Shown in pieces: positions 34,201 to 46,610 of a stretch of DNA of 64,000 nucleotides. Made by a program: the position numbers and the translations under genes. How positions within the stretch are numbered: position 1 is the stretch's first letter; the number at the start of each line of letters is the position of its first letter. The notes under the pieces were generated by a model. The model was not told the origin of the DNA. It did not search any database and saw nothing but the letters and a program-made list of their open reading frames with translations. This DNA is from Rhyacophila brunnea (taxonomy: Eukaryota; Arthropoda; Insecta; Trichoptera; Rhyacophilidae), in NCBI GenBank assembly GCA_022495005.1, contig JAGYXB010001603.1:496001-560000 (forward strand), in the 5' to 3' direction.

Positions 34201-34579
34201 TCTAGTAGATATAGTTGATGATACTGAACCATTTTAGAATATATAATTTGCAAAAAGTGTAAGTGTAGCAAAAATGTTCAATGATTCGCGAATAATATGG
34301 CGGCAGGGTGTAGTCATTATTATTAACTATGATGATACCGGGAAATATTATATATAACACCGGCTCCATGTCGGCAGTGGCTTGAGCTATACTGAATGAT
34401 TATAATTACTTCTGATGCCACTTATAAAATTCTTTCGAGACACCGTCGCACCGTACAACAATGGTTTTTTCGAGTAATGGTAAGTATAACCTTGCAGTAT
34501 CGGATACAGATATAAATTAATCTTAAAATGAATTGTGTATTACACAACTAAACTAAACATGTTGATATAAACAAAATTC

Positions 34580-34690
34580 TATATTGATACCGGTGCGGAA
34601 TACGAACTTGCATCCATCCTATCCGATTCCGTACAATATGCTTTACCAATTGAGCGATCTGCACTATACCAAATCACGCTAAAATTATGT
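34580..34690 (-). repeat. tRNA-derived SINE fragment
   Basis: The minus strand carries an A-box-like ATCGCTCAATTGGTAAAGCA and a B-box-like GCAAGTTCGTATTCC followed by GCACCGGTATC. The arms do not pair as a functional tRNA would. It shares GATGGATGC...GTTC...ATTCCGC.CCGGTA with the fragment at 42855. Confidence 0.6.
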
Positions 34691-35912
34691 AATAGCTATT
34701 CGTCCGATAAGAAAATAGTTTAATTAATCTTTGTGTATTATTCGTATTAATAATTAAGCAATTTAGTCATGAATAAAGAATATACTATTATGAGTACCAA
34801 AGAAGTCATAATTATTTGGATTAGGTACACCTGACAGCCTGACGCAAACTGTATGTATGTACATCATGTTAATAATGCCATAGTTTTTTGACGGAATTAG
34901 AAACCTCACACGGAAAGAGAGAGATGTATGTTCGATACTAGGTCTAAAATTATTTGTAGAACTTTTTAATAAGTACCTACCTATGTATTTTTGCGACTAT
35001 TCAAAACCATTTTTTTTATATATTCCTTCGTTCTGTAGATGTACATAATAGGGTTTGATCAGTAGCAAAAATGTTGATTTTACTTTTTTTACCAACTATT
35101 CCATACTAACACTAGGTATACGTACCAAATAAATTTATTTTTACATATCAAATTAATATACGTAAATAATGAGGTACCTAGTTAATTAAATATTTTTTGG
35201 AATCAATAAGGAAAATGCTTTGTACAAAATTTTTACCCACTTAGCTAGATAGTCTATGTGAATTTTCTGACTGTTCTGCATAATAACATACTTTGAATGT
35301 TCCAAGTCGAAGTTTATATCAACTGATGATACATTAACAAAACATGACAATAATGCACACGAATCTTTTGGCCTAACAATGGCAAGCAAAAAGAATGAGA
35401 CTAATTTTATTTATAATCACTACCCCTGACTAGTGGAAAAGCACAAAGCCGCTGAAGTGCGTTAAATACGGTGTTCGTAAATCGTTGAAATATTTTTTTT
35501 ACGCATTCATTTGTTTTTATTAAAAATATATAGGTACACAAAAAAGGTAAATTGAATAGTAGTAGGTACCTCAGTGAAACTAAGGTGGGCAGATAAAATT
35601 TCTTCCCATGAACAAAAAGGCGGGACATTGTATATTATGGTTGCAATAGCCGACAATGTTTGCATCGCGCCTGTTGCATCGATTTGACTCGTTCAACTAT
35701 CCCAACTACTCTTTTTTTATTACCTACTCAAACTGTTGAACAACATTTATAATGTATAGTAATACATTGTGACTTTTAGATTCTTACCGAGACGTCGGAG
35801 CAATATATAGTGTATGTGTATAGTATGTAATAGTCAGGAAGCAGGTTATTGAAATGTACCTACTTTAGTGATCAAACGGAAGGGGATAGGAACAGAAATG
35901 TACGTGAAAGAA

Positions 35913-35926
35913 GGGGGGGGGGGGGG
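35913..35926. repeat. G14 homopolymer
   Basis: Fourteen consecutive G on the plus strand within AT-rich intron. The length may be inexact because such runs are error-prone in sequencing. Confidence 0.9.
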
Positions 35927-35934
35927 AGTTCTCG

Positions 35935-36060
35935 GGGCGTTGTGATGACACGTCGGTCAGAATATAGAAGTCCACTAAATCTGTTGATACAAACTTCCAC
36001 TCTGTGGAGGCCCATATGGTCATATTAGGATCCGACATGGTCGGAAAAAAAATATACTTA
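35935..36060. repeat. Dispersed intronic repeat, copy 1
   Basis: AATCTGTTGATACAAACTTC, CACTCTGTGGAGG and CGACATGGTCGGAAAAAAAA recur, modified, at 50621-50735. Confidence 0.65.
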
Positions 36061-38089
36061 TATAGGTACACATTATTTTAAAACATTGGATACATATAAT
36101 ATATTCAAAATTAATGTTGTAAACGCAAACTTTGGATTAAGCATTCTGATATTTTATAATAATTATTAAGTATAATATTTTTATGGTACATATTATATTT
36201 ATTTTATAAACCTACACTATCTGTAAATAATTTAAAGAATAGTAAATATGTACCTAATATATCTCAATTAAAACAAAAATAATCATTTGGTACTTTTTCA
36301 GGGAAAGAAGTTTATATTTTCAGGCGGTTAATTAGCACAGTTTTTCGAAATAATACAGGATTATGAAAAACAACCCTTTCATTAGTAAGCGAGTTCCAAA
36401 ACATCGTGTAGATGTATACGAAGAGTATGAGGGTGTGTTTTGGTGATAAAGGGTTTACATGGTGATGCTATACAGCCTATTCCTACCTGAACATGGTAGA
36501 GAAAGGGAGGTAAACACTGATGGAGGTTGTATGAACCACGGAAAAATATACACGTTTCATTGTATTTTAAGTTTGTTTTCCGACACAATATACGGAGTGG
36601 CTACACACAACATTCGTTATAAACATTGATAATAACGCATGGCAAGAGGTATAGGTAAGCAAAAAAAAATATTATGCCTTGATAAAAATCGACAAATGGT
36701 TGTGTATTTACAAAAAGAGACGATTGTTTAAGCTTTTCCATATATATTATTATGGAAGGTTAGATAATGTACATTATTTTTTTACAAAGTATTTTTGCGT
36801 GACTTCATAATAAATGTCAAAACATCGTATTATTATTATTATAATTATTATTTGACACACGATTCAGTAAGTATGTTGATAATATTCTAATAAACTCATC
36901 CCCCATCTGGAATAGATACTTACTGATAGAGAAAAATAATAATACTAATGTACTTATATGATTATTCATTAGGTATATTGTATATTTTGTTTTATGAAAA
37001 TTTAGAAATATATTCACAAGTCATTCAGGAAAAGATATGAGGCAGCAGATGCGTTGGCTACGCAACCCCATTAATTGGCTCAATGTTCGAAATATTAAAC
37101 AATCTATGTACTTAGCACAACAATAGACGGTAATTGTAATGAATGTCCACCCGCGGGAGGTAAATTCGCCGAAAGGGCATTTTTTTGGTCCCAAAACGTA
37201 TTTTAATGAGAATCGCTGGTACCTACAACAAATAAAGACACTCATTGATAACTCTCTATCTACTAGATGTTAATCACCGCTTGTGGAAGTGTAGTGTCTG
37301 CAGTAGCAGAGACACATGTTTCCTTTGTCGGTTCTGTGAGCGGGTAGGCTAAGAAAATAGTCGAACTATAAATTATACTCTACCTACCTATCTACTTATT
37401 TAAATTGACATATTTATCAAATATTTAATTATACTTTTGATTAATTCAATCGCCAAATTTGTTATGTTACTTGTCGGTGGCGAGTGGGAATTTTTAAGAT
37501 TGCTACAATAGAAGACAGCTATTTCGCTATCTACACACAAAATTCTTTATCAAAATAAAAAATCGTGTATCCGCGATGCATGTGCTCATTTATGAATTCA
37601 AATGCTACGTCTGACAAATTAACTTTTTATGTGTGTTTAGATGTTTCATAACAATGAAAGTGGATTTTTCCACATTGCACATTTTAGGGGTGAGAAAAGT
37701 CTTGTGCTTTGGCTCCATATTACAGCTATTCGAGAAACCTCTTCTAGTCATCTGCTTGCTAAAATTATACCTTTAATTATCTTAGTTATTTCTTCGGATG
37801 TTACTTCTAAGAGTCGCCCAGTATGTCTAATTCATCTTTCCCTCTTTTTTTTGTCACTGAACGGTATTCCAAATCAAATGGGTCCCTACGACGACCCACT
37901 TGTCATATATCTATATTTTTAAAAAAATGTAACTTTGAATATAAGAATCGCACTGAGCTGAAACTGTGCACACATCTCCTGTACAAACTAGTCCTAATAT
38001 GGACAGAATTGTTTCAAAGTGATCATGATTTTCTTACGCACTGAGAAATATAATATTATAATGAATACTTTATGTAGCCACCTAATATG

Positions 38090-38200
38090 CTGAGTGAGTG
38101 GGTGACAAACGTTTCTCGTAAAAAATCTGATATACCCTTTTGGGCGACGGAAGTTCCACATTGGAATGTCGAACCAATGAATAAAAAGTGCAATGATGAG
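38090..38200. repeat. Dispersed intronic repeat, copy 2 (degenerate)
   Basis: GAGTGGGTGACAAACGTTTC then TCGTAAAAAATCTGATATA resembles the first part of the copy at 50621 (GAGTAAGTGGTTAACATTCG, TTTCTCGTAAAA). Confidence 0.5.
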
Positions 38201-39159
38201 TGTCATGATTAATCGTATCCGACTATTAAGTAACAATAAACACTTTATTTTTGTAGTATTTACATTTTTATGTTGTGAGAATAGTAAGTACCTATATATC
38301 TATATAATATAAAAATAAAATAAGTACCTAACATTTTTTTTTGTTATTTCCTAAACCATGTCATTCCTGGAAATTTATAAGAAATAGAGAAGATGCAGAT
38401 GAGTAGTAGTCTCCAAGTGGTACTACGTATGTACCTATGTATATCCAAATGATAAGCAAAGTAAGCCTGGCGTATGACTGAGTGTTTTGAAGCCATCCAT
38501 CCCTTCAGAGTGGGGCGTCGCACAATGAATAAATAATGAGTGCATTAAGGCACGACTCAAACTACCTTGCAGGTGGAATATTATGCTTCCGACATTACGG
38601 TATTAGGTATTTCCCATTTGTTGCAAACATTGGTGAATAATGAAGGCAGATTATCCATAATGTACGTAACAAGAAGTTTGTATTCCCCACCGATAACGCT
38701 ACCCCATTGCACATTCAATTTTACTGCTGTTTTGTAAATAAGTAGGTATAGGTATATGCGCCAAAAGTAGAAAAAAACCTGATTACAAAACTTACTGCGA
38801 TACATTATAGGAAATAACTCCGATTAGGAGAAAATGTATTAACTTTATTTAAACAAAAAATATCATATACGATATAACAAAGAAAATCATGAAATGATGT
38901 TATGTCACTATAATTAATCCAAAATGGTTTATTTATCATAATATAGCAATATATCATTAATTAACTACCAAAATGAGTGGTCAATGTACATTAATCATTT
39001 TTTATTTGTGAACATTATACTAACGTCCACGATTTCATACATTATTATTTTTCCAGAAACTTAAATAACGCTGTAACTTATATTATATTAAGAATATTCA
39101 CATGTTTTATAAATTGACAAATCATGTATGACTTCGACAAACACCAAAAATATACACGA

Positions 39160-39245
39160 TAAGACAAATTGAGACCGATTGGGATTCGAACATACACATT
39201 TCGCTCACCGGATGATGGCTTTAACCACTAAGCGAACAAATAAAA
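39160..39245 (-). repeat. tRNA-like SINE fragment
   Basis: The minus strand has CGCTTAGTGGTTAAAGCC (A-box region) and ATGTTCGAATCCCAATC (B-box region). The spacing is tRNA-like, but no acceptor stem forms. Confidence 0.55.
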
Positions 39246-39539
39246 AATGACTTGCATATATTATTTTAAATGAGAGCTAAGAATGTTTGAGAGCTAAAAT
39301 CTGTTAATACATGGCTAACGTCATTATAATATAAAAAAAAATTTGATTCATGCTATAAATTTGTGATATTGTAACGTTTCATTTTAATTCTATTTTCGTT
39401 ATAACAAGAGTTATATTTTTATGAATGAAGTATGTACGATTTAATGGTTATAATAATAATTATTATATTCGAAGTTTGTAAAAATACAATTATTCTAAAC
39501 GTAGGTACATGGAAGAATGGAAAAATATTACCTCTGTTT

Positions 39540-39760
39540 AAAATAAAAATCTTCCGATAGATATTTTTCGATTTCGTGGAATGGAAATTTGCCTATTATC
39601 TTTAAATATCGCGTTTCGAAGTTGTTAATTTCGGGAACCCAATTATAATTTAATATGTGCCATTAATTGAGGGCGAAGATTTAAAGGTAAGATTTCGACG
39701 AAGCTGATGAACATCCCGAGATCAAATTAATGATATAAGAAGGGAGGCCGCAAATATTGT
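39540..39760. other. Candidate conserved noncoding island
   Basis: Mixed-composition block (TTCGATTTCGTGGAATGG, AATATCGCGTTTCGAAG, ATTTAAAGGTAAGATTTCG) within AT-rich intron, no open frame of note and no repeat ends. The role as an enhancer is inferred from texture only. Confidence 0.3.
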
Positions 39761-40799
39761 AAATAAAACAACAAAAGAAGGATTTACACGATAGATAAAA
39801 AAACGCGATGCGAAAGTCTTTTCACAAATTCAGAAGTTTCAGCGGATTTTCAGGATGGGGGACTTTCCAAAAGGGGGAGAGTAACTAAAACAGATTTTGA
39901 AAGGAAGCGTATTTCAAGCAAGGTTTAAAATGAAAGATTTTATATTACAATAATTCATCTTCATTAAAATACACGTCTAGTGAATTATATACAGAACGAA
40001 AAACAACTTTAAGCTTTAAGCTGTACGAAGCAGGATTTTTAAAAGATTTTTGTATGTATGTACAAAATTTTTATCCAAAAATAAATGCACGTACATAGAC
40101 AATTATTAAATACTAATATTAATAGTAGACTACAGTGAGTATGGTAAATAATACATAACCTATAGTGAGTTAGCAATATTAACATCACCGACTAACTAAT
40201 GGATGTAACGTCACGTAACAATATGTGAAATATAAAAGGACCTTCGTAAATGAGTATGCTCTGATTTGACAAATTACATTTCTCGAAAACATATAACTAC
40301 AGATGAGTGTGGATGAAAAAAACATATTATTATCATATATTTTAATATGGTAAATCCATGTCCATAGCAATAATAACATATTATTCTGCCAACGGGGTCA
40401 ATAATGAACTTTACATCCATTTCATTACGGGCGATTAAGACTATTTTGTCTTCATTTGATAATATACTTGACCTATTATAGTATCTTTAAAATTAGGTAA
40501 GTAAGTACGCGAATGACCAACTATTTTAAGTACACCTACCTACCTATCGAAATTTGTACTCATAAAATAAATGAATGCTCAAAAATGAAAAATAAACCTA
40601 CAGAAGCAATATTCTTTTGAATTATTAATAACCATCGTCCCAAATATGTGTTATTTACATTGACCAAGAATAGAACAATATATTGTTTATTACATTACTT
40701 TAGGTAAGTATTAAAATATTACATTATACAGGTACCTACGCAACTATATCAATGTTTTAGCGTTTAAATGAATTTGGAAAATTTCATAATACTAATCAG

Positions 40800-41090
40800 A
40801 ATCGAGTGATAAGTAATTGACTACGAAATGTCATTAAACAACCACGTAATCGAAGCGAGTTCATCCATCGAACAGCGGCGGTTACGGAATTCGGCAAATG
40901 TAAACAGGATAGCAGAAACCGAATCGCAATAATATCGTTGGATACTGAAAACAGGCAAACAATCCACCCTAAATTTGTGGGACGGGGCCGGAGCGCAATC
41001 AAATACAAAAACACATCAATATCCCTAATTAAAACTCCGACCGTAATAATTGCGGGATTGCCGCCATTGCTTTTCAGCTAAATAATGGTC
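40800..41090. other. Candidate conserved noncoding island
   Basis: GC-richer block with CGAACAGCGGCGGTTACGG, GGGACGGGGCCGGAGCGC and CCGTAATAATTGCGGG. A short minus-strand ORF crosses it but resembles no protein. It stands out from the intron around it. Confidence 0.3.
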
Positions 41091-41639
41091 ATACAACGTT
41101 AGAATTAATATAAAAATGAAGAAATATTATGTTTACATGATGTTAAAAGCGCACTTGTTCTATGTGTTACACTGTTTTGACGCAAATTACATGATTGTTG
41201 GGAACAAAGTAATATATAAGTTCGCAAGTTGGTTTGAAGATACTTACAGGTAGTCATTTTTTTAATAATTGCTGAAAGCAACTAAGCACTAAAATGATAT
41301 TATTACTGTGGTACAAAGACTGCTTTTTGTATCAAAATGAACGTTTATAACAATTGATAATAATAACAACACGATCTTAAAATTTGTTCAATGTGTAATA
41401 ATATACATGCAGCACATTGTAACGCGTGGAAATTTGATAGGCTTAATTCAATTTTACAATTATTTGTATAGAAACTGAATAATTATTAGTTCTACTGATT
41501 ACGACATATTCATATAAATGAAAACCCTGGAAACAAAAATGGAAGTTTCCGTGTTAGCGTGTATTATTGACTAGTGATTAAATTACCTAATAAAATAACA
41601 CCAAGAAGAAGTGAGCATATAACTAATTGAATAGAAAAA

Positions 41640-41935
41640 CTGTGGCTATGAGAGCTCGATATCTCAGCCATTTATTAATTATTCGAGTGCAACACAATTC
41701 GTATTGAATATGTATTAATACATTCCATACATACACGCCTTAGTTAGTTAGTTAACCTTCCATCATTCACATGAACAAATCACAATCCCCGCTGTGAAAA
41801 CAATAATTTATCGCAATAATATCAACTCGAGGGTCGTTTATCACGCCCCACTTCATTAGGGGAAATTATTGTTTCATTTGAAGTTATGTTGCGCGATTGA
41901 TTTTTATTGAGATCCATTTTCCGCCAATTTAGGCT
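41640..41935. other. Candidate conserved noncoding island
   Basis: Mixed-composition block with AGAGCTCGATATCTCAGCC, CTCGAGGGTCGTTTATCACG and repeated TTAGTTAG. No coding or repeat signal. Confidence 0.25.
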
Positions 41936-42338
41936 AAAATAATGTCACATGAACTTTTGTACACAAATCAACAACAGCTATTGAGATACAATATAATATT
42001 GGAGTGTCTGTTTACGCATAGCAATGTGTATCTACTTTCAGAGTATTAACCGAACAGATTGAGTGAATGGCTAATATCAATTCCTCGTAATAATATAATA
42101 AGTTTACTTACATAAAACAATTATCATAGCTGTTTCATAAAGATACTACGTTTGGCTTGTACCCCTTTAGAGCAAAACAAGCGTGAAGGTACCCCACATT
42201 TGACGACTAAGCATTGAGAGCATTTCTTAAGCTTATAATGTGTAAGCTTTATATTAAATACGCACAATCAGTTTGATTATAATATTATAATAGTCTATAC
42301 AAGATTATAACAACCGTATTTTTGGCACACTATACATA

Positions 42339-42722
42339 TCGACTGTGTTTAGGAAAAAGGGCGTAACCCTCGATTTTTCGAAAAGTGCTTTTATTAGACA
42401 TTAACAATGTATACAACTAAATACACGTTCTATAAAAAGGAAGTAAACCGCAAATTCCGAATTATTATCTAAATTCAGGTTTTAATTGAGATTAATTAAT
42501 TTTTAATTTATGGAAAAAAGCATTTATCCACAATTTTAATGATTTTTCTGTAATAACTTCTTTCATCATTATTAGATCGAAAATATATTACACTAAATCA
42601 TCAATCATCATGCACCCAATGTCTGTGCCTATTTTTTTTTTAAAAACTCTCAAAAAACGTTTTTTGCCTCTCCTGTAAAATTTGTTCAGTGAGGGTTACG
42701 TCCTTTTTCGTAAACACGGTCA
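42339..42722. mobile_element. TA-flanked MITE with 33-bp inverted repeats
   Basis: 384 bp. The ends TCGACTGTGTTTAGGAAAAA and (reverse complement) TTGACCGTGTTTACGAAAAA continue as GGRCGTAACCCTC, 29 of 33 positions matching. It is flanked by TA at 42337-42338 and 42723-42724, consistent with the Tc1/mariner superfamily. No coding capacity. Confidence 0.85.
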
Positions 42723-42854
42723 ATATCTACTCACTCTAATCATACACACACAGTCACCATGCGAGAGTCATTGATAAATCAAATATTTTTAAATACCTAA
42801 ACTATTTGTATCCTATGAAAAATTCCATAATCAAGAATGTAACAGTATTTATTG

Positions 42855-42935
42855 ACTGGTAACGCATATTGGTTAGAGTCCGATGGATGCGGGTTCAAAT
42901 TCCGCCCGGTACCAATAATTTTTCAACATATTTTA
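42855..42935 (+). repeat. tRNA-derived SINE fragment, same family as 34580
   Basis: The plus strand reads GTAACGCATATTGGTTAGAG, then GATGGATGCGGGTTCAAATT and CCGCCCGGTACC. The B-box GGGTTCAAATTCC is close to consensus. It is not a complete tRNA gene. Confidence 0.6.
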
Positions 42936-43334
42936 ATAAAATAAAGGTTCAACCGAGTAGGTACCAAAATTCAAATCATTAACGGGCATAACTAATAATC
43001 TACTAATAGTTCAGTATAGTATTATAAATATACCAGTAAGACTCTCACTAACATGGGGAGCTTTATAAAGTATACATTTATCATTTATCATAAATTATCA
43101 CCAAGTAAACTCTGAATCTCTTGAGAAGGTTATACGTTTCGTTTATTGCTGAAGTAATCAGCATTAACTAATGGAAGATTTCGATATTATTAATCTGGCT
43201 GGAATGATATAATGATAATGATATTAAAAGACTAATAAACTAGCTTAGATATTTAGACAGAACATATTCCGAGAGAAAAAGTACTGTTTGATACAAGCCA
43301 AATGGTAGATTTTAACAATATGTGCGAATGTAAG

Positions 43335-43720
43335 TGAATCACCGATATGAAGATAGTAGAAAGAGAAAAGTTTCCCGGTCGGGCTTAAGTGTTCCCGCGA
43401 TGACCCTTTTCCCGGCAAACTGTAAAACGAAACCGATGGACCAGCGAAGAACCTGGAATAGGGGGAGTGGCGGGCGCTGGGATAAGGCAGGAAGGAAGAA
43501 CGTAAAAGCCGCGTGCATATTTAATAAACATCCGAAGTGGATTATAAGCAGGAAGTGATAAAAAAAAACCCCGCGGCCGCAGAGTCGGATGCCAGGAGGA
43601 GGTGGCCCTTCGCCCATTTGTATGCGCGATAAACATCACAACGACGGTGTTTAGATGACTTACATTGACGGCAATCCGAGGCGGGATATGTTAAGGGTAT
43701 AAAAATATGCTGATTGTAGG
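43335..43720. other. Strong GC-rich island in intron
   Basis: Contains CCCGCGGCCGCAGAGTCGG, GGGGGAGTGGCGGGCGCTGG and GACGGCAATCCGAGGCGGG. Open frames exist on both strands and in overlapping frames, as expected from GC-rich DNA lacking AT-rich stops, so none is called as a gene. Candidate regulatory element or unannotated promoter. Confidence 0.35.
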
Positions 43721-43974
43721 TCGTTCTGAGTTGAGCAGGGTATACTCCATACACATAGGTCCGTATAAACGCAAGAAAAACTTATGTTGTGAATATCTTT
43801 TACTGTTTATGAATGTTATGTAGGTGCGATTTGTATTAGGGGTATCATTATCAGCCTGGATCAATTTGTGGAATGTATTCGTTAACTGCGTTTATTCAAT
43901 TAACTACAAATTAAATAGTGACAATAAGTTTTACTGGGAAGATACTAAAAAGTAATTAATTATATAATAACTAG

Positions 43975-44660
43975 TGGGACTCCGCCCACCTAGTAGGTCG
44001 TTTGGCGGCCAAACTCTCTGATGTTGAACGTTTTATGAAGTCCCCGTGTTTGGAGTACCGGACTGCCCCTAATTTTAAAAGAATGTAATGTCACGGCATT
44101 GTGGCATGTATACAAAAATGGAAGAGTTGCTTAAGTCGGTTTAAACAGCTGGTTAACACCAGGGCCCATCGGACCGCCTGACCTGTTCGCCTATAAAGCT
44201 TAATTTTGTTGCCTTTAGAAAATGTGCGGCGTCATACTATTAACGTGAAGGTCTCTTTACTTTGATTGTTTGGCATTTTTGTATTAGTATTTGTATTTTT
44301 GTTTCTATGTTATATTTTTTGTCATGAGCACTTTCAACTGAAAGTCATGTAAATTCAGTCAAAGCACACTTGAGTGCATGGGGACCTCAGTCTTGGATAA
44401 ATGCTCCTCATACATTCCCCGTCATAAAAATACTGTTGCTTCACATCAAACGTACGCTCCCATGATACGGCTGATTAAGACAGAGTGTGGTACAAGGCGG
44501 GTGTTGTTGGGCGGACACATTAACTTCAATCTCACGACATTGCAAACTATGTACCGAATTTCAAGTTTTTGGGTATATGGAAAGTTGGCAAAAATTGAAA
44601 GCGACAAAAAACGTTGAAGATTTTAGTTTACCTTTTTATATTATAGAGTAGATAATATGT
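43975..44660. repeat. Unclassified repeat-like block
   Basis: Starts ACTAGTGGGACTCCGCCCAC and contains AAAGCACACTTGAGTGCATG then GGGACCTCAGTCTTGG. A close phrase (AAAGCATACTTGAGTGCGTG, GTGACCTCATACTTGG) occurs at 60252-60295, and GTGGGGCTCCACCGTC at 61367. No ends or coding domain are recognised. Confidence 0.5.
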
Positions 44661-44671
44661 CTATGTGCGAA

Positions 44672-45034
44672 TTAAGAGCGTACATAAGTGAAACGGCAAA
44701 TAATTTTCTACAGTATGTGGGACGTAATTTCGGCCGCGTTGCCAGTCGAAGAGCGATAGTCGATCTGTTCGCACGTCAATTTGTTTTGTGATGACGTCGG
44801 AAGAATATATTCTTAAATCGTGTAAAGATGACTAAAAAACGTTCCGCATGTACTCGAAAAAGAAAACATGTCAATGAATATACTATTATTAATACGAATA
44901 TAATAATAAGCATAACATTAAAAGGACGCATGTTGAATTTTTATGACAAATTATATTTCGTTCGGCTCGCGTCATTTGCACAATCCGCGCATCACCTAGT
45001 CACGATCTTTTTAGACCATGCCTCAGCTGAATAA
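44672..45034. mobile_element. TTAA MITE, copy B (opposite orientation)
   Basis: Reverse complement of copy A over about 360 bp. Shared landmarks are GAAACGGCAAATAATTTTC, AATCGTGTAAAGATGACTA, CAATCCGCGCATCACCTAG and GATCTTTTTAGACC. It starts at TTAA 44672-44675. The far end, after CCTCAGCTGA, does not match copy A, so it is truncated or belongs to a subfamily. The ORF inside is not a gene. Confidence 0.8.
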
Positions 45035-45059
45035 GAGAAACATAATGACTATTTATACT

Positions 45060-45520
45060 GCTCTGTGGGCGACGATTATAGTGGAAATTATTTCCTTAGC
45101 GAATATCCGAAGTCCGTAAGAGCAAGAACAAAAGTCTTAAAACATAAGATAATCCGGCGATCCGGACACTGCGGCGGCTTGGGAAGAGTCGTGAGTTTAC
45201 GGCTCTGAAAAATAAACGTTAATGCGGAGCACTCGTAAAGTTAAAAATTAATACCGGCGCTGAATCGGTATTTAAAAATTTATCAGAACGGTGGCAATAT
45301 AGAGCCGAATTTACATAATGGCGGCAACAACCTGAATGGGTCATTACGTCGCGGTTATTAGCAGTAAAGAGACACGCGTCTCCTGTAGACTCTTTTTGTT
45401 ATTAAAAAAACAACGTGGAACATTCAAAAGACAACGACAAGGACATATTTTTAACTCTTGCTGGCAACAGATTACAAGAATCTTTCGGCAAGGCTTTATT
45501 ATTATAAGATGAAACGGTGG
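45060..45520. other. Candidate conserved noncoding island
   Basis: Long mixed-composition block: CCGGCGATCCGGACACTGCG, ATTAATACCGGCGCTGAATC, ACATAATGGCGGCAACAACC, GACACGCGTCTCC. No splice-bounded open frame. The most extended island in the giant intron. Confidence 0.35.
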
Positions 45521-46610
45521 GATGATTGTGAGTTTTGTATTAGTCTGAAACTATAAAATTATAGAGGTGGTACAACATCCAATTCAAATGGTGACTTCAG
45601 GAACGATATTATTTAAATTAAAATTTCGTACAGTTCAGCAATGAAATTTTTCTTCGCACTGTATCAGTTTTTCTCAAAGTAGGTGATTACGCCCTGGAGA
45701 CTAGGAAGTAATTAGGGGTGTTGAATATACACAATGGAGCGGTGGCAAACAGAAAACGGAAGAAAATTTTGAAACACATGTGTTAAGTAAGATAAGAGTC
45801 AAATTAGCAGTGATCGCTATATTTTCTAAATAAACACACACAATGCAATATGCGATCATATCACCCGACAGGCAACAAGCAAGTTGGGAGGTGAGCGAAT
45901 CCGAGAAGTGCTGCTGAGAAAAATATAGCCGAGCATTAGTAATTTGGTAACAGAGCAGAGCGCACAAGGATCTTGCCAAAACCTACTTTTCAGAAAGTAA
46001 ACCAGAGGCAATTTTTGCGCCTACACCGATGTAGATTTTGGCGACCACATTTCAACATCGCCCATACAGACTACGGCAACAAACCCTACTTATCGTACAT
46101 CAGTAGGTACATCGCAGTAGCATTTGACGCGAATATTGCCACGCGCCCATGTCGCTATATCAAAGTATTGAAGTATCGATCCTCAGATAGTGATATTTAT
46201 TTATCTTCATTTAATAAATATAATACCCGAACTGCGTTTATTGTATAATATGTTTGTCGTAGACAAAATAATATTATAAATATATTATTTGAATAATACT
46301 TACGTAGATGAAATACGTTTTGCTGAATTTAAAAATAAATAAATACAACTCTAAAAACAATAATACTCTTTGTAAGAAAATAATATATGTATTGTTCATA
46401 ATTCTGATTATTTTTCCATGTTATTAAGGTATCATACAATCATACAAATACGTATACAAAATAAATTAGTTTTAACATTTTTAGATACTTATTGATTGTT
46501 TAAAATGAAAATTATTAATCAAACGCATTTAATTTCAGCTGACGCTAACCGCATTATACTCACCTTTCAGATAATAATAACATACATTATGCAATAAAAT
46601 GTACCTACAT

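Noticed and set aside
34580..42935. Functional tRNA genes at the A/B-box sites
   Set aside because: Acceptor and T stems do not pair well and the fragments share family features outside the tRNA part, so SINEs are more likely.
43334..43754. Four overlapping ORFs on both strands
   Set aside because: They arise from GC-rich composition; no family resemblance, no splice context, and mutually exclusive frames.
43846..43875. ATCATTATCAGCCTGGATCA as a third LINE 3' tail
   Set aside because: Only about 30 bases resemble the tail; too short to support.
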